Assembly (NCBI GenBank): GCA_947450765.1
Contig: CANFXC010000001.1
Coordinates: forward strand, 62,001-126,000
Length of the DNA stretch: 64,000 nt
From: Comamonadaceae bacterium
GTDB lineage: Bacteria > Pseudomonadota > Gammaproteobacteria > Burkholderiales > Burkholderiaceae_C
Direction of reading: 5' to 3'
How positions within the stretch are numbered: position 1 is the stretch's first letter; every line of letters starts with the position of its first letter. The position numbers and the translations under genes are program-made. Under the pieces are notes generated by a model that was not told where the DNA came from, did not search any database, and worked only from the letters and a program-made list of their open reading frames with translations. Of the stretch, positions 24,594-33,567 are shown one piece after another.

Positions 24594-25794
24594 TTTTTTC
24601 TACACCTTGCGCTCAGCCAAGTTGCCGGTGTCGGTCAAGGAATACCTGACGCTGCTCGACGCGCTGAAGGCCGGCGTGGTCGGGCCGAACAGTGGCGAAG
24701 CTGATCCGTCCGGCGAAGGCGCCTACAAGATCGACGATTTTTACTACCTGAGCCGATGCGTTCTGGTGAAGGACGAAAAGCATTACGACAAGTTTGATCG
24801 CGCCTTTGCCGCTTACTTCAAAGGCGTCGAGAGGGTGGCCGATTTCACCAAAGACATTCCGCTCGAATGGCTGCGCAAAAACCTAGAGTTAGAGCTCAGC
24901 GCTGAAGACAAAGCCAAGATCGAAAAGATGGGCTGGGACGAGCTCATGGAGACGCTCAAAAAGCGTTTTGAAGAACAAAAAGAGCGTCACGAAGGCGGTA
25001 GCAAATGGATCGGCACGGGTGGTACGTCACCCTTTGGTGCCAACGGTTTTAACCCGCGCGGCATCCGCATCGGCCAAGAAAAAAGTCGCAACAAAAGTGC
25101 CGTGAAGGTCTGGGACCAGCGCGCCTACAAAGACTACGACGACTCGCAAGAACTCGGCACCCGCAACATCAAGGTCGCGCTGCGCCGATTGCGAAAATTT
25201 GCACGGCAAGGCAGTGCTGAAGAACTAGACCTCGACGACACCATCCGGTCTACCGCGGCGAACGCCGGCTGGCTCGACATCAAGATGGTGCCCGAGCGCC
25301 ACAACAACGTGAAGGTGCTGCTGCTGATGGATGTCGGCGGCACCATGGACGAACACATCGCCCGCGTTGAAGAATTGTTTTCTGCCAGCAAGTCAGAGTT
25401 CAAGCACCTGGAGTTTTATTACTTTCACAACTGCGTCTATGACTTCATGTGGAAGAACAATCGCCGCCGCTTCAGCGAAAAATTTGCCACGCTGGACATC
25501 ATCCGCAAGTACAACAAAGACTACAAGCTCATCTTTATCGGTGACGCCACGATGAGTCCGTATGAAATTCTTCAGCCCGGCGGCAGCGTGGAATACAACA
25601 ACGCAGAGAGTGGTGCTGAATGGATCCAGCGTTTGACCAGCGCCTTCCCTAAATTCGCCTGGATCAACCCTGAACCGCAAGGCGTTTGGCAGTACCGGCA
25701 GAGCATTGCCGTGATGCAACAGCTCGTCAGCAACCGCATGTACCCGTTGACACTGAAAGGACTTGAGGAAGCCATGCGTCTGCTGACCAAGTGA
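24583..25794 (+). CDS. VWA-domain CoxE-like protein with altered MIDAS motif
   Basis: A 403-residue VWA protein, the partner type of MoxR ATPases. An N-terminal helical part (1-230) precedes a VWA domain. The metal-ion site is unusual: VLLLMDVGGTMDEH has Asp250-x-Gly-x-Thr254 in place of Asp-x-Ser-x-Ser; other CoxE-like relatives also vary here. IFIGDATMSPYEI contains the later MIDAS aspartate/threonine. The start overlaps the GNAT gene. A role in assembling a protein complex together with the ATPase at 22881 is likely, but the client is unknown. Confidence 0.88.
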   Translation: MLIDFFYTLRSAKLPVSVKEYLTLLDALKAGVVGPNSGEADPSGEGAYKIDDFYYLSRCVLVKDEKHYDKFDRAFAAYFKGVERVADFTKDIPLEWLRKNLELELSAEDKAKIEKMGWDELMETLKKRFEEQKERHEGGSKWIGTGGTSPFGANGFNPRGIRIGQEKSRNKSAVKVWDQRAYKDYDDSQELGTRNIKVALRRLRKFARQGSAEELDLDDTIRSTAANAGWLDIKMVPERHNNVKVLLLMDVGGTMDEHIARVEELFSASKSEFKHLEFYYFHNCVYDFMWKNNRRRFSEKFATLDIIRKYNKDYKLIFIGDATMSPYEILQPGGSVEYNNAESGAEWIQRLTSAFPKFAWINPEPQGVWQYRQSIAVMQQLVSNRMYPLTLKGLEEAMRLLTK

Positions 25795-25810
25795 CCGTAA
25801 ACTTGCCGGC

Positions 25811-27676
25811 GTGACTTTTGACTTACTCAGCAGCCGTTTTTTCTTCATTTTTGTCGGGGTCGTGGCCGCGTGGACGGCATTTCCCAGCCTAGCCAACGCC
25901 CAGGACCAGCCGCCCAAGACGTCCTCTGACAGTCCACGGCCTAGCGCCAACGCTTTTGACATCCGCGTTGAAGCACCTGAAGACATCCGAGACTTGCTTG
26001 AGCGTCACTTGCAACTGCAACGCTTTCGCGCGGTGACTGACATGGAAGACGCTGAGCTCGCACGTCTGATGGTGCTGGCCGACAGCGATGTGCGCAATCT
26101 GCTCGGCACCCTAGGCTACTTCAGTCCTGACGTTCAGATCAGCCGCAGTCCGGTCGATACCCCGCCGAGCCAGCCCACGATTCTGGTCAAGGTTGTGCCG
26201 GGACTGGCCACCCGCACAGCGCAAACGACTATACGATTCAGCGGCGATATGGCGAGCTCTCCCGATGCGGACGCCGCAAGACTGCGAGACAGCATCAACC
26301 AGAACTGGCGCTTGCCGCCAGGTCAGCCCTTCACGCAAGACAGCTGGGACGCAGCCAAGACCCAAGCGCTGCGACAACTGGTGGCGCGACGTTACCCGGC
26401 AGGCAAAATTTCATACAGTCTGGCCGACATCGACCCACCAGCACATGCCGCCACGCTCACGCTGGAGCTGGACTCTGGCCCACTCTACCGCCTAGGCGAG
26501 CTCAAAGTCAGCGGCCTTGAGCGTTACGACCCGGTGCTGGTGCCGCGACTGGCCCGCCTGATGCCCGGTGATATTTACGACCAGCGCAAACTCGTTGAGG
26601 CCCAGCAGCGGCTGGCCGGCAGCGGTTATTTTGATTCGGCGTATGTCTTGGTCGACCCAGACAGCGACCCGAACGCAGCACCCGTCACTGTGCAGGTGCG
26701 CGAAGCCAAGCTGCAAAAAGTGGTGCTGGGCGTCGGACTGACCACCGACACCGGACCGCGTGCGTCGATTGAGCACACCCACAACCGCGTGCCAGGCCTG
26801 GACTGGCGGGCCGTGACCAAGCTGCAACTCGACAGCAAACTGCCGCTGGCACAGACCGAGTGGACGTCCCTGCCCGATGCCGGCAACTGGCGTTGGGTCG
26901 CGCTGGCGCGCGTTGCGCGGCTGGACGACAACGAACTGGTCACCGACGCGCAAACACTGCGCTTTGGGCAAGTCCAAATCGGTGAACGCATCGACCGCTC
27001 GACTTACCTGCAGTACGACCGTGCAACGGTGAGCACCAGCGGTATAGCCAGCACACTGGCCGACGCACGCATCGGCGACGGTTCAGCGCTGAGCCTGAAC
27101 TACGGCTGGACCGGCCGCTACTTTGACAGCCGGCCTTTTCCCTCGCGCGGCTACGGACTCGGATTTGACGTCGGCGGCGGCACCACGATGGGCGCGAACC
27201 GCCAACCCTTTGTGCGGGCGATCGGCCGCTGGCTGGGCATCGCGCCACTCGAGCGCGGCCGCATCGCCATGCGTGCCGAAGGCGGCGCGGTGGTGGTCAG
27301 GAGCGATGCCGCCATGCCTGCGACGCAGCTGTTTCGCACTGGCGGCGACACCACCGTGCGCGGCTACGGACTGCGCGACATCGGCATCGCCTTGCCCAAC
27401 GGCAGCACCGGCCCGGGTCACTACATGGGGGTTGCCAGCGCCGAATGGCAGCGGCCGATTTTGAGCGGCGGCTTGCCGACCGATTGGGAAAGCACGCTCT
27501 TCATGGACGCCGGCAATGTGGCGGACAGCGCTGCGGCTCTGCAGCGACATATCGCCGTTGGCGTGGGTGCCGGCGCACGCTGGAAAAGCCCGATCGGTCC
27601 GCTGCAAATTGATCTGGCTTACGGCGTGAAAACCCAGCAAGTTCGACTCCACGTCAGCGTCGGGTTTGTGTTTTAA
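25811..27676 (+). CDS. tamA: TamA, outer-membrane translocation/assembly module subunit (Omp85 family)
   Basis: A 621-residue Omp85-family protein. It has a signal peptide (to about ANAQ, residue 29), three N-terminal POTRA-like domains to about residue 285 (LYRLGELKVSGLERYDP is the last), and a C-terminal 16-strand barrel with RTGGDTTVRGYGLRDIG (the conserved VRGY-type L6 loop). The terminal strand ends VSVGFVF with a C-terminal Phe. GTG at 25811 is used. TamB follows immediately, so the pair works as the TAM complex. The longer-than-usual N-terminus is acceptable. Confidence 0.9.
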   Translation: MTFDLLSSRFFFIFVGVVAAWTAFPSLANAQDQPPKTSSDSPRPSANAFDIRVEAPEDIRDLLERHLQLQRFRAVTDMEDAELARLMVLADSDVRNLLGTLGYFSPDVQISRSPVDTPPSQPTILVKVVPGLATRTAQTTIRFSGDMASSPDADAARLRDSINQNWRLPPGQPFTQDSWDAAKTQALRQLVARRYPAGKISYSLADIDPPAHAATLTLELDSGPLYRLGELKVSGLERYDPVLVPRLARLMPGDIYDQRKLVEAQQRLAGSGYFDSAYVLVDPDSDPNAAPVTVQVREAKLQKVVLGVGLTTDTGPRASIEHTHNRVPGLDWRAVTKLQLDSKLPLAQTEWTSLPDAGNWRWVALARVARLDDNELVTDAQTLRFGQVQIGERIDRSTYLQYDRATVSTSGIASTLADARIGDGSALSLNYGWTGRYFDSRPFPSRGYGLGFDVGGGTTMGANRQPFVRAIGRWLGIAPLERGRIAMRAEGGAVVVRSDAAMPATQLFRTGGDTTVRGYGLRDIGIALPNGSTGPGHYMGVASAEWQRPILSGGLPTDWESTLFMDAGNVADSAAALQRHIAVGVGAGARWKSPIGPLQIDLAYGVKTQQVRLHVSVGFVF

Positions 27677-30600
27677 ATGCGGCAAGCCATGCGTCTTTTT
27701 TCACGTTTTTTAGCCGGCACGGTTTTCTTGCTGGGGCTGACTGCTGGCGGCGTTTGGTGGTGGAGTGGCGCCGAGGGCTCACTCGCCACCGCCTTGCGCT
27801 GGGTCAGCCAATCCACTGTGTTACCCGCCACTAGCAGCTTGAGCGCCGACAACGTGACCGGATCCATCCGGCATGGCGGCCGCATTGGACGGCTGGTCTG
27901 GCAAGACAAGGGCCTGCGCGTCACGGCCTCTCAGATGGAGATCCAATGGCAAGTGCTGGCGCTGCTGTCGGGTCGGATGCAGATCGACCGGCTGCACCTG
28001 GCGAGTCTGCAAATAGACCCTCTTGAAACAGCCGAAACGCCTGCGGCAACAGCACCGCCATCGCTGCGCCTGCCATTCAACGTCACGCTGGAAGACCTCG
28101 CAGTGGGACTCATGACCTGGGGCGGTCAACCGGCGATTCAGGCCACAGAATTGCGTGCCAACTACCGCTACGCCGGCGCGCAACACGCCCTCACCGTGGA
28201 CCATCTGCAAGTCGCCAGTGGCCGCTACCAGGGCCATGTCAGCCTCGCGGCAGACGACACGCTGACGCTGGATGCCAGCCTGTCAGGCGTGCTGCAGGCG
28301 TCGCTTTCCAGCGGCGTTCAAGCACTGCCTTTGACCCTGAACGCCACGGTTCAAGGGGCATTGACTGAATTCAACTTGAAGGCCGCGTTAGTACTTGATG
28401 GCACACCTCTTCGAAGCGGTTTACAGCCACAAGCCAACGTCAGCGCTCGTGTCTTGCCGTGGGCAACGCAGCCGCTGCCGCAAGCCGACGCTGCATTTCG
28501 CGACCTCGACTTGGCCCTGCTGTGGCCGCAAGCACCCCAAACCCAGCTCACCGGAACGGCGCAGGTGCAGCCGCAAGGTGCCGCCGGCTGGACACTCCAC
28601 ACCGCGCTGAAAAACCGCCTCGCAGGCCCATGGGATCAGCAACGTTTGCCCCTCGACCAGCTCAAGGCCCGCGGTGAGTGGCGCGGTGGCAAAGCCTTGC
28701 TGCGCTCACTGGATGCACAACTGGGCGCGGGCAGACTGCAAGCCAGTGGTGAATGGACTGACAACACGAATTCAAAAATCGCCGGCAGTGACTGGCGGGT
28801 CAATGTGCAGCTTCAGCAAATCAACCCTAGTGCCCTGTACTCAGGCTTGACCACGCAACTGCTGAACGGCAACGCTGCGCTGAAGTCAACGGGCAGCACG
28901 CTAGAACTCGCTGCATTCCAGTTGCGTACGCGCGATGCCGAGATCAAAGCCAGCGGTCAGTTTCAGCCAAAGGCACTTGGCGGCAAAGGCCAGCTGTCGC
29001 TTTCGGCCCCCGGCCTTCAAATTGAAGCTCGTGGCGAGTTGCAGCCAACCATGGGGGCCGGCCAACTCGCCGTGAGGGCGGTCGATATGCAGCAGGCCAT
29101 GCGCTGGTTGCACGGCCTGCCGGGCCTGTCTGGCGCGCTCACACCTGTCACGGCAGCCAAAGGCCGTGGCCAACTGACCGTGGACTGGCAAGGCGGCTGG
29201 CGCGACCCCCAACTCAACGCGTCACTGAGCGTTCCCACGCTGGACTGGCAAGCCCCCGCAAGCACCACACTGCCGTCACCATCAACAGCCGCGTCAGCCT
29301 CAACCAAGCTGCAGCTGAGCGACGTACAAGTTAGCTTGAACGGTCGTCTGAGCCAAGCACAATTGCAAGCCAAAGGTCGGGCCGACATCGGCACGCGGCG
29401 CATCATGCTGGAACTAGGCGCAGAGGGTGGAGCCAGCACCAAGCCACCGTCCTCGTGGCAAGCGATCGTCAAGCAACTCAAACTCTCCATAGAAGACCCT
29501 GCATTGAGCAGCGGTGTCTGGCGTCTTGAAACGCAGCGCAGCGTCAACTTGCGCGGCGCGACCCATTTGGTTGAGTTAGGTGCCGGCCAAGCCAGTTTGA
29601 CGGCACCCACCGCAAAGCTTGGAGAGCGCAACACAGCGCCGAGTCAAGCGCTGCTAGCGTGGCAGCCAGTGCGCTGGCAAGCTGGCGAAGTCGTCACGGC
29701 AGGCTCGCTCAAGGGCTTGCCCTTGGCATGGGTAGAAATACTGCTGGGCCCACAAATCACCAATGCCGGTTTGGTTGGGAACCTGCTATTTGACGGCGAC
29801 TGGGACGTCGTGATCGGCCCCACCCTGAAGCTCAAGGCGCAACTCACGCGCAGCAGTGGTGACCTCACGCTGCAAGCGGAAAGCGAAGGCGGTGCGCAAG
29901 CCCGTGTGGCTGCCGGCATTCGAGAAGCTCGCCTCAGCCTTAACAGCGACGGCGGCGCACTGACCGCCCAACTGCGCTGGGACAGTGCGCGCGCTGGCAC
30001 GGCTGAGGGGCAATTGCGCACGCAACTCAAACGCTCATCGGGGAGTGATGCCTCAGCACCAGACGGACCGACCATCGCCGGCTGGGGCTGGCCCGCAGAC
30101 GCAGCGCTCAGCGGCCAACTCAAAGCGCAACTGCCACGTGTAGGCGCATGGTCGGTGCTGGCACCGCCGGGCTGGCGTCTGCGTGGATCGTTGGGCACCC
30201 ACATGGCCATCAGCGGGACCCGGTCCGCCCCGCAATTCACCGGTGATGTGCAGGCCGATGACATGGCACTGCGCTCCGTGGTCGACGGCTTTGAATTCGG
30301 CAATGGCCGGCTGCGTGCCCACGTCGATGGCACGCGCCTGCGTATCAGTGAGTTCACCCTGCAAGGTGCTGGCGCGAAAGATACCGGCGGCGTGCTCAGC
30401 GCAGAAGGTGAGGCCAGCTGGGCGAATGGCGCGCCGCAAGTCACGCTGACAGCGCAGCTGGCGCGTTTGCGCGCCAGTATTCGCACAGACAGACAAGTCA
30501 CGCTGTCAGGCAAGCTCCAAGCCTCGCTCACGGGTACTGCGGACGACATCAGCGGCGCCCTCACGGTCGATCAGGCGCGTATCGTGTTGCCAGACGAAAG

Positions 30601-31408
30601 CCGGCCTCAACTCGGTGACGATGTTCGGGTGCGAACAAAACAAAGCAGCCTACCGGCAACGCGGACGGCACAAGCAGATAACCGGGTCACCAAGATCGAC
30701 GTGCAGATCGACCTCGGGAATGACTTTCGCATTGAAGGAAAAGGCATCGAAACGCGCATGCGCGGTTCACTGAACCTGCTTGGCGACTCAGTGACCGCAC
30801 CACGCCTGATGGGGACCATCGCGACCGCCGGCGGCGAATACAGCGCTTACGGCCAGCGGCTGGACATCGAAACCGGGGTGCTGAGATTCACCGGTCCGAT
30901 CGACAATCCGACCCTGACTATTCTGGCCATTCGCCCCAACCTGACGCAACGCGTTGGCGTGGAAATCACTGGCACGGCCTTGCTACCCAATGTGCGCCTC
31001 TATGCACAACCCGACTTGCCGGATGCCGAAAAATTATCCTGGCTGGTGCTGGGCAGGTCGTCTGCCGCAGGCGGTGCTGAAGCCGCCCTGCTGCAACAAG
31101 CCGCCATCGCTTTGCTGGGCAGCAAAAGCGGTGGTTTGTCGGGTGGACTCGCCGCGTCACTGGGTCTTGACGAGCTGTCTTTTCGCGCGCCATCCAGCAA
31201 CACCAGCAGCAACGACACGGCAGCCGGGGGCGCCATCACGTTGGGCAAGCGGTTTTCACGTAATTTTTATGCGGCTTATGAGCGCTCACTGTCTGGAACA
31301 GTCGGAACACTCTTCATGTTTTACGAGCTGTCGCGGCGCTTCACCGTACGTGCCCAAGCTGGCGAACAAAGCGCTATTGACCTGATCTTCACGGTGCCCT
31401 ATGAGTGA
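27677..31408 (+). CDS. tamB: TamB, translocation/assembly module inner-membrane subunit
   Basis: A 1243-residue protein with one N-terminal membrane anchor (FLAGTVFLLGLTAGGVWWW) and a very long beta-rich, taco-like periplasmic body. The C-terminal DUF490 domain, which contacts TamA, is visible in GGEYSAYGQRLDIETGVLRFTG, LSWLVLGRSSAAGG and FTVRAQAGEQSAIDLIFTVPYE (last residues). It starts right at the tamA stop, so the two are one operon. TamB bridges inner and outer membrane and supports outer-membrane protein or phospholipid transport. Confidence 0.93.
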   Translation: MRQAMRLFSRFLAGTVFLLGLTAGGVWWWSGAEGSLATALRWVSQSTVLPATSSLSADNVTGSIRHGGRIGRLVWQDKGLRVTASQMEIQWQVLALLSGRMQIDRLHLASLQIDPLETAETPAATAPPSLRLPFNVTLEDLAVGLMTWGGQPAIQATELRANYRYAGAQHALTVDHLQVASGRYQGHVSLAADDTLTLDASLSGVLQASLSSGVQALPLTLNATVQGALTEFNLKAALVLDGTPLRSGLQPQANVSARVLPWATQPLPQADAAFRDLDLALLWPQAPQTQLTGTAQVQPQGAAGWTLHTALKNRLAGPWDQQRLPLDQLKARGEWRGGKALLRSLDAQLGAGRLQASGEWTDNTNSKIAGSDWRVNVQLQQINPSALYSGLTTQLLNGNAALKSTGSTLELAAFQLRTRDAEIKASGQFQPKALGGKGQLSLSAPGLQIEARGELQPTMGAGQLAVRAVDMQQAMRWLHGLPGLSGALTPVTAAKGRGQLTVDWQGGWRDPQLNASLSVPTLDWQAPASTTLPSPSTAASASTKLQLSDVQVSLNGRLSQAQLQAKGRADIGTRRIMLELGAEGGASTKPPSSWQAIVKQLKLSIEDPALSSGVWRLETQRSVNLRGATHLVELGAGQASLTAPTAKLGERNTAPSQALLAWQPVRWQAGEVVTAGSLKGLPLAWVEILLGPQITNAGLVGNLLFDGDWDVVIGPTLKLKAQLTRSSGDLTLQAESEGGAQARVAAGIREARLSLNSDGGALTAQLRWDSARAGTAEGQLRTQLKRSSGSDASAPDGPTIAGWGWPADAALSGQLKAQLPRVGAWSVLAPPGWRLRGSLGTHMAISGTRSAPQFTGDVQADDMALRSVVDGFEFGNGRLRAHVDGTRLRISEFTLQGAGAKDTGGVLSAEGEASWANGAPQVTLTAQLARLRASIRTDRQVTLSGKLQASLTGTADDISGALTVDQARIVLPDESRPQLGDDVRVRTKQSSLPATRTAQADNRVTKIDVQIDLGNDFRIEGKGIETRMRGSLNLLGDSVTAPRLMGTIATAGGEYSAYGQRLDIETGVLRFTGPIDNPTLTILAIRPNLTQRVGVEITGTALLPNVRLYAQPDLPDAEKLSWLVLGRSSAAGGAEAALLQQAAIALLGSKSGGLSGGLAASLGLDELSFRAPSSNTSSNDTAAGGAITLGKRFSRNFYAAYERSLSGTVGTLFMFYELSRRFTVRAQAGEQSAIDLIFTVPYE

Positions 31409-31455
31409 CGAGATCGTAGGCTCTCGACCCTCACCGAATACAATTGCTCGAAATT

Positions 31456-31530
31456 GCCGCCATAGTTCAACGGATAGAACGAGTGCCTCCTAAGCGCTAG
31501 ATACAGGTTCGATTCCTGTTGGTGGCACCA
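31456..31530 (+). tRNA. tRNA-Arg (anticodon CCT), CCA encoded
   Basis: A 75-nt cloverleaf. The acceptor stem GCCGCCA pairs with TGGTGGC (one G-T), discriminator A, and CCA at 31528-31530. The D-arm is GTTC...GAAC, the anticodon arm AGTGC-CTCCTAA-GCGCT with anticodon CCT, and the T-arm ACAGG-TTCGATT-CCTGT. The 3' end (31515-31530) doubles as the left attachment site of the integrated element, whose insertion rebuilds the full tRNA. Confidence 0.97.
31515..31530. repeat. Left attachment site (att core in tRNA-Arg 3' end)
   Basis: CCTGTTGGTGGCACCA, 16 bp, identical to 36734-36749 in the same orientation. It covers part of the T-arm, the 3' acceptor strand and CCA, the usual target region for tyrosine recombinases. 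Confidence 0.9.
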
Positions 31531-31587
31531 ATATTTCAACGTAGATCGTTGATTTAATTGGTTTTTATGTTTATAGTTGGTCTTCTA

Positions 31588-31606
31588 CGGAACAACCAGC
31601 GGAACA
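31588..31606. repeat. CGGAACA direct-repeat pair, left end of element
   Basis: CGGAACA at 31588-31594 and 31600-31606, 12 bp apart, directly before the integrase ATG. The 19-bp block matches 36624-36642 with one mismatch. Candidate recombinase arm-type sites or an operator for the integrase gene. Confidence 0.6.
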
Positions 31607-31608
31607 TC

Positions 31609-32982
31609 ATGGCTAAATATGTCGATCTGAGCAATGACACCTACCTCCTAAACAAGAGGCTGGCAGCGCGGCTGGGACACTTCCCGGGCTTCAAAGACAA
31701 GGTCAGACGGAAGCTCCAAGTCCACTCATTGGCAGAGGCGGAGGTTGAAGCAGCAAGAAGAGTTGCTGACATAGAACACCTTCAGCAGATATGCCTCCGT
31801 GATAGCAAGGGGCTGACGAACAGCATCAAGGACATGAGCAAAGCTGCTCAGACATGGCTCTGGTGGCACGACCACGACCTTGAAGAAGTGAAGGCCGCTG
31901 AAGGCCGACACACTGAAGAAGCTCAGGCAAGCCTGGAGGCGAACGCATTCCTCATTGGCGAGGTGACGGAGTTCTTTGGCGAAAGACGATACGACCACGA
32001 GGGAGGTGAAGTGCACCGCCTCTCAGAGTTTGGGGACTACTTGTTTGGCCTGCTGAAGCACGGAAGCCAACGAACAATGTTCAGTGATGCGCTGACACCA
32101 TATCTTGAACGCACAAACCGCTCTCACCTCAGCGAAAACCATCCCTCCGTGAGAAATGTGGCTAGATCAATTAACGCCTTCGTCTCCCTCATTGGCGACA
32201 AGCCCTTAGAGCACCTGAGCAGGCGAGATGTTGATAAATACATTGCAAAACGAATCAATGAAGTTAAGACCGCAAGCATCAGTCGTGAGCTAACGAGTCT
32301 TCGAGCCGCTTGGGACAAAGCAGCCAAGGCCGCAGACATCCGCCTCCAGAACCCCTTCAGCGACCCCGTCATCAAAGGTCTTGGAACAGATTCAGTTCCG
32401 AGAGAGACACCGCCACTTGAAGCTGTTGTTGATTTACTCAAGAAGCTTGAGGCTGACCAGAGCAAGGCGAGCTACGTTGTCCCCGTTATCGCCGTCACTG
32501 CGCTTACAGGTCTAAGGCTCGGGGAAACAGCTGGACTAATGGTCTCCGATTACGACAAGGAAAAACAAATCCTTTTTATTCGCCCCAACGGTCGGCGCGG
32601 AAGACTTAAGACGAGCAACTCAACGAGGCCATTTCCAGTCCTCCCAGAACTAGAGGTGTGGCTTGACCGCTTGTTTCTGGCTAAGCCCGCAGGAAGCAGC
32701 AACGCAGCAAGTGCTACAGGTCTCAAGAAACTGAAAAAACTGGGTTTTGACTACATGCTGCACGGACTCAGGCACTCATTCAAACAACGCCTAGTTGAAA
32801 CCAATGCCAACGCTATTCTCATAAATGAACTGCTCGGATGGAGCATTCAAGGGATGGCCGCCAACTATGGATACAACTCAGTCACAGCAATGAAGATTGA
32901 CGCTGTTAAGAATGTATACAGCACACTGATGCCCAAGGATGATGCTGGTAATGTCTACCAATTCAAAGCGACAACTTCATAA
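31609..32982 (+). CDS. Tyrosine-type site-specific recombinase (integrase)
   Basis: A 457-residue tyrosine recombinase. The SAM-like core-binding domain spans about residues 150-250, the catalytic domain 265-440. The catalytic set is complete: Arg303 (TGLRLGE), a Lys near 334, His385 and Arg388 (HGLRHSF), Trp411 in the His/Trp position and nucleophile Tyr420 (AANYGYN). ATG 31609 was chosen over an in-frame ATG at 31558 since AKYVDLSND suits the family start. It lies 78 bp from the tRNA-Arg attachment site, the typical location, and would integrate and excise the element. Confidence 0.93.
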   Translation: MAKYVDLSNDTYLLNKRLAARLGHFPGFKDKVRRKLQVHSLAEAEVEAARRVADIEHLQQICLRDSKGLTNSIKDMSKAAQTWLWWHDHDLEEVKAAEGRHTEEAQASLEANAFLIGEVTEFFGERRYDHEGGEVHRLSEFGDYLFGLLKHGSQRTMFSDALTPYLERTNRSHLSENHPSVRNVARSINAFVSLIGDKPLEHLSRRDVDKYIAKRINEVKTASISRELTSLRAAWDKAAKAADIRLQNPFSDPVIKGLGTDSVPRETPPLEAVVDLLKKLEADQSKASYVVPVIAVTALTGLRLGETAGLMVSDYDKEKQILFIRPNGRRGRLKTSNSTRPFPVLPELEVWLDRLFLAKPAGSSNAASATGLKKLKKLGFDYMLHGLRHSFKQRLVETNANAILINELLGWSIQGMAANYGYNSVTAMKIDAVKNVYSTLMPKDDAGNVYQFKATTS

Positions 32983-32993
32983 AATAATATAGC

Positions 32994-33021
32994 TTGCATT
33001 ATTCTTACAATAGTGTATAAT
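32994..33021 (+). promoter_or_regulatory. Strong sigma70-type promoter
   Basis: TTGCAT (32994-32999), 16-bp spacer, TATAAT (33016-33021), starting 12 bp after the integrase stop. Transcription would begin near 33028 and run through the structured non-coding stretch toward the RHH-like and Rep genes. Confidence 0.7.
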
Positions 33022-33023
33022 TA

Positions 33024-33240
33024 ACCGGGTGTGAGAGGCGCTGAAGCACCCTTTAGCGACTACCTCAAACGCTCACTTAAGTTGAACTACTGCTGGCACT
33101 AAGCAGTTATTTGACGCGCCACATGGGAATCTGGGTCTCCAGAAGCACCCCTTCTCTTCCTTTATCAGCAACCCTTTGACCGACACAGGCGCAGCTATGC
33201 GTCCTCTGAAACCTACTGCGTCAACCTAGGAACAAACCTT
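33024..33240 (+). ncRNA. Structured non-coding stretch (leader or small RNA candidate)
   Basis: No coding frame fits this stretch, yet it directly follows a strong promoter. Three hairpins are visible: (a) GTGAG 33031-33035 with CTCAC 33072-33076, enclosing AGG/CCT and CGCTGAAG (33039-33046) with CTTTAGCG (33051-33058), loop CACC; (b) ACTGCT 33089-33094 with AGCAGT 33102-33107; (c) AGG-CGCA (33187-33193), loop GCTA, TGCG-T-CCT (33198-33205). It may be a 5' leader, a copy-number control RNA, or a single-strand origin. No known RNA family was recognised. Confidence 0.45.
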
Positions 33241-33246
33241 TGTGGG

Positions 33247-33368
33247 TGGCTTAATGGCTTTAATAGCCTAAAAGCGCTGTAAATCGTTGATTCATATAGG
33301 TTTTTCTCAATTCACCATGTGGCTTTTATGTGGCTTTATGGTGGCTTAATGATGGCTTTAATGGCCTT
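33247..33368. repeat. Iteron-like array of TGGCTT(T/A)A repeats (candidate replication origin)
   Basis: TGGCTT occurs at 33320, 33331, 33342 and 33353, an exact 11-bp period, with a degenerate fifth copy (TGGCCTT) at 33362. Two more copies are at 33247 and 33255. An AT-rich stretch (33280-33310) lies between. This is the layout of an iteron origin in front of a replication gene, here the SF3 Rep; alternatively an operator array for the RHH-like protein whose ATG is at 33382. Confidence 0.6.
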
Positions 33369-33381
33369 ATCAGGGGGATAA

Positions 33382-33567
33382 ATGATTAATCGGAACTTCA
33401 CTATGCGGTCTGAGGAATGGGCGGCACTGCTCTTTCTTATCGATTTCATGGAAAAACAAACGGGTAAGCGACCCTCAATTTCGCTGGCGCTGGGGAAAGC
33501 ATTGCTCAACCAAGCAAACATTAACGGTTATCAAGGGGAAACAAATGGACGAGTATCAAATAATTGA
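33382..33567 (+). CDS. Small ribbon-helix-helix-like protein
   Basis: A 61-residue protein with a strand NFTMRSEEW, helix AALLFLIDFMEKQTG and a second helix SISLALGKALLNQAN, the pattern of an Arc/CopG-type DNA binder. GGGGG lies 5 bases before the ATG. It overlaps the Rep gene start by 23 bp, so both are expressed together. Likely roles: repressor of its own promoter, or iteron or excision factor; no specific family identified. Confidence 0.65.
   Translation: MINRNFTMRSEEWAALLFLIDFMEKQTGKRPSISLALGKALLNQANINGYQGETNGRVSNN

Noticed and set aside
33024-33240. Retron-type msr/msd RNA
   Set aside because: No reverse transcriptase gene is present in the element or anywhere in the window.
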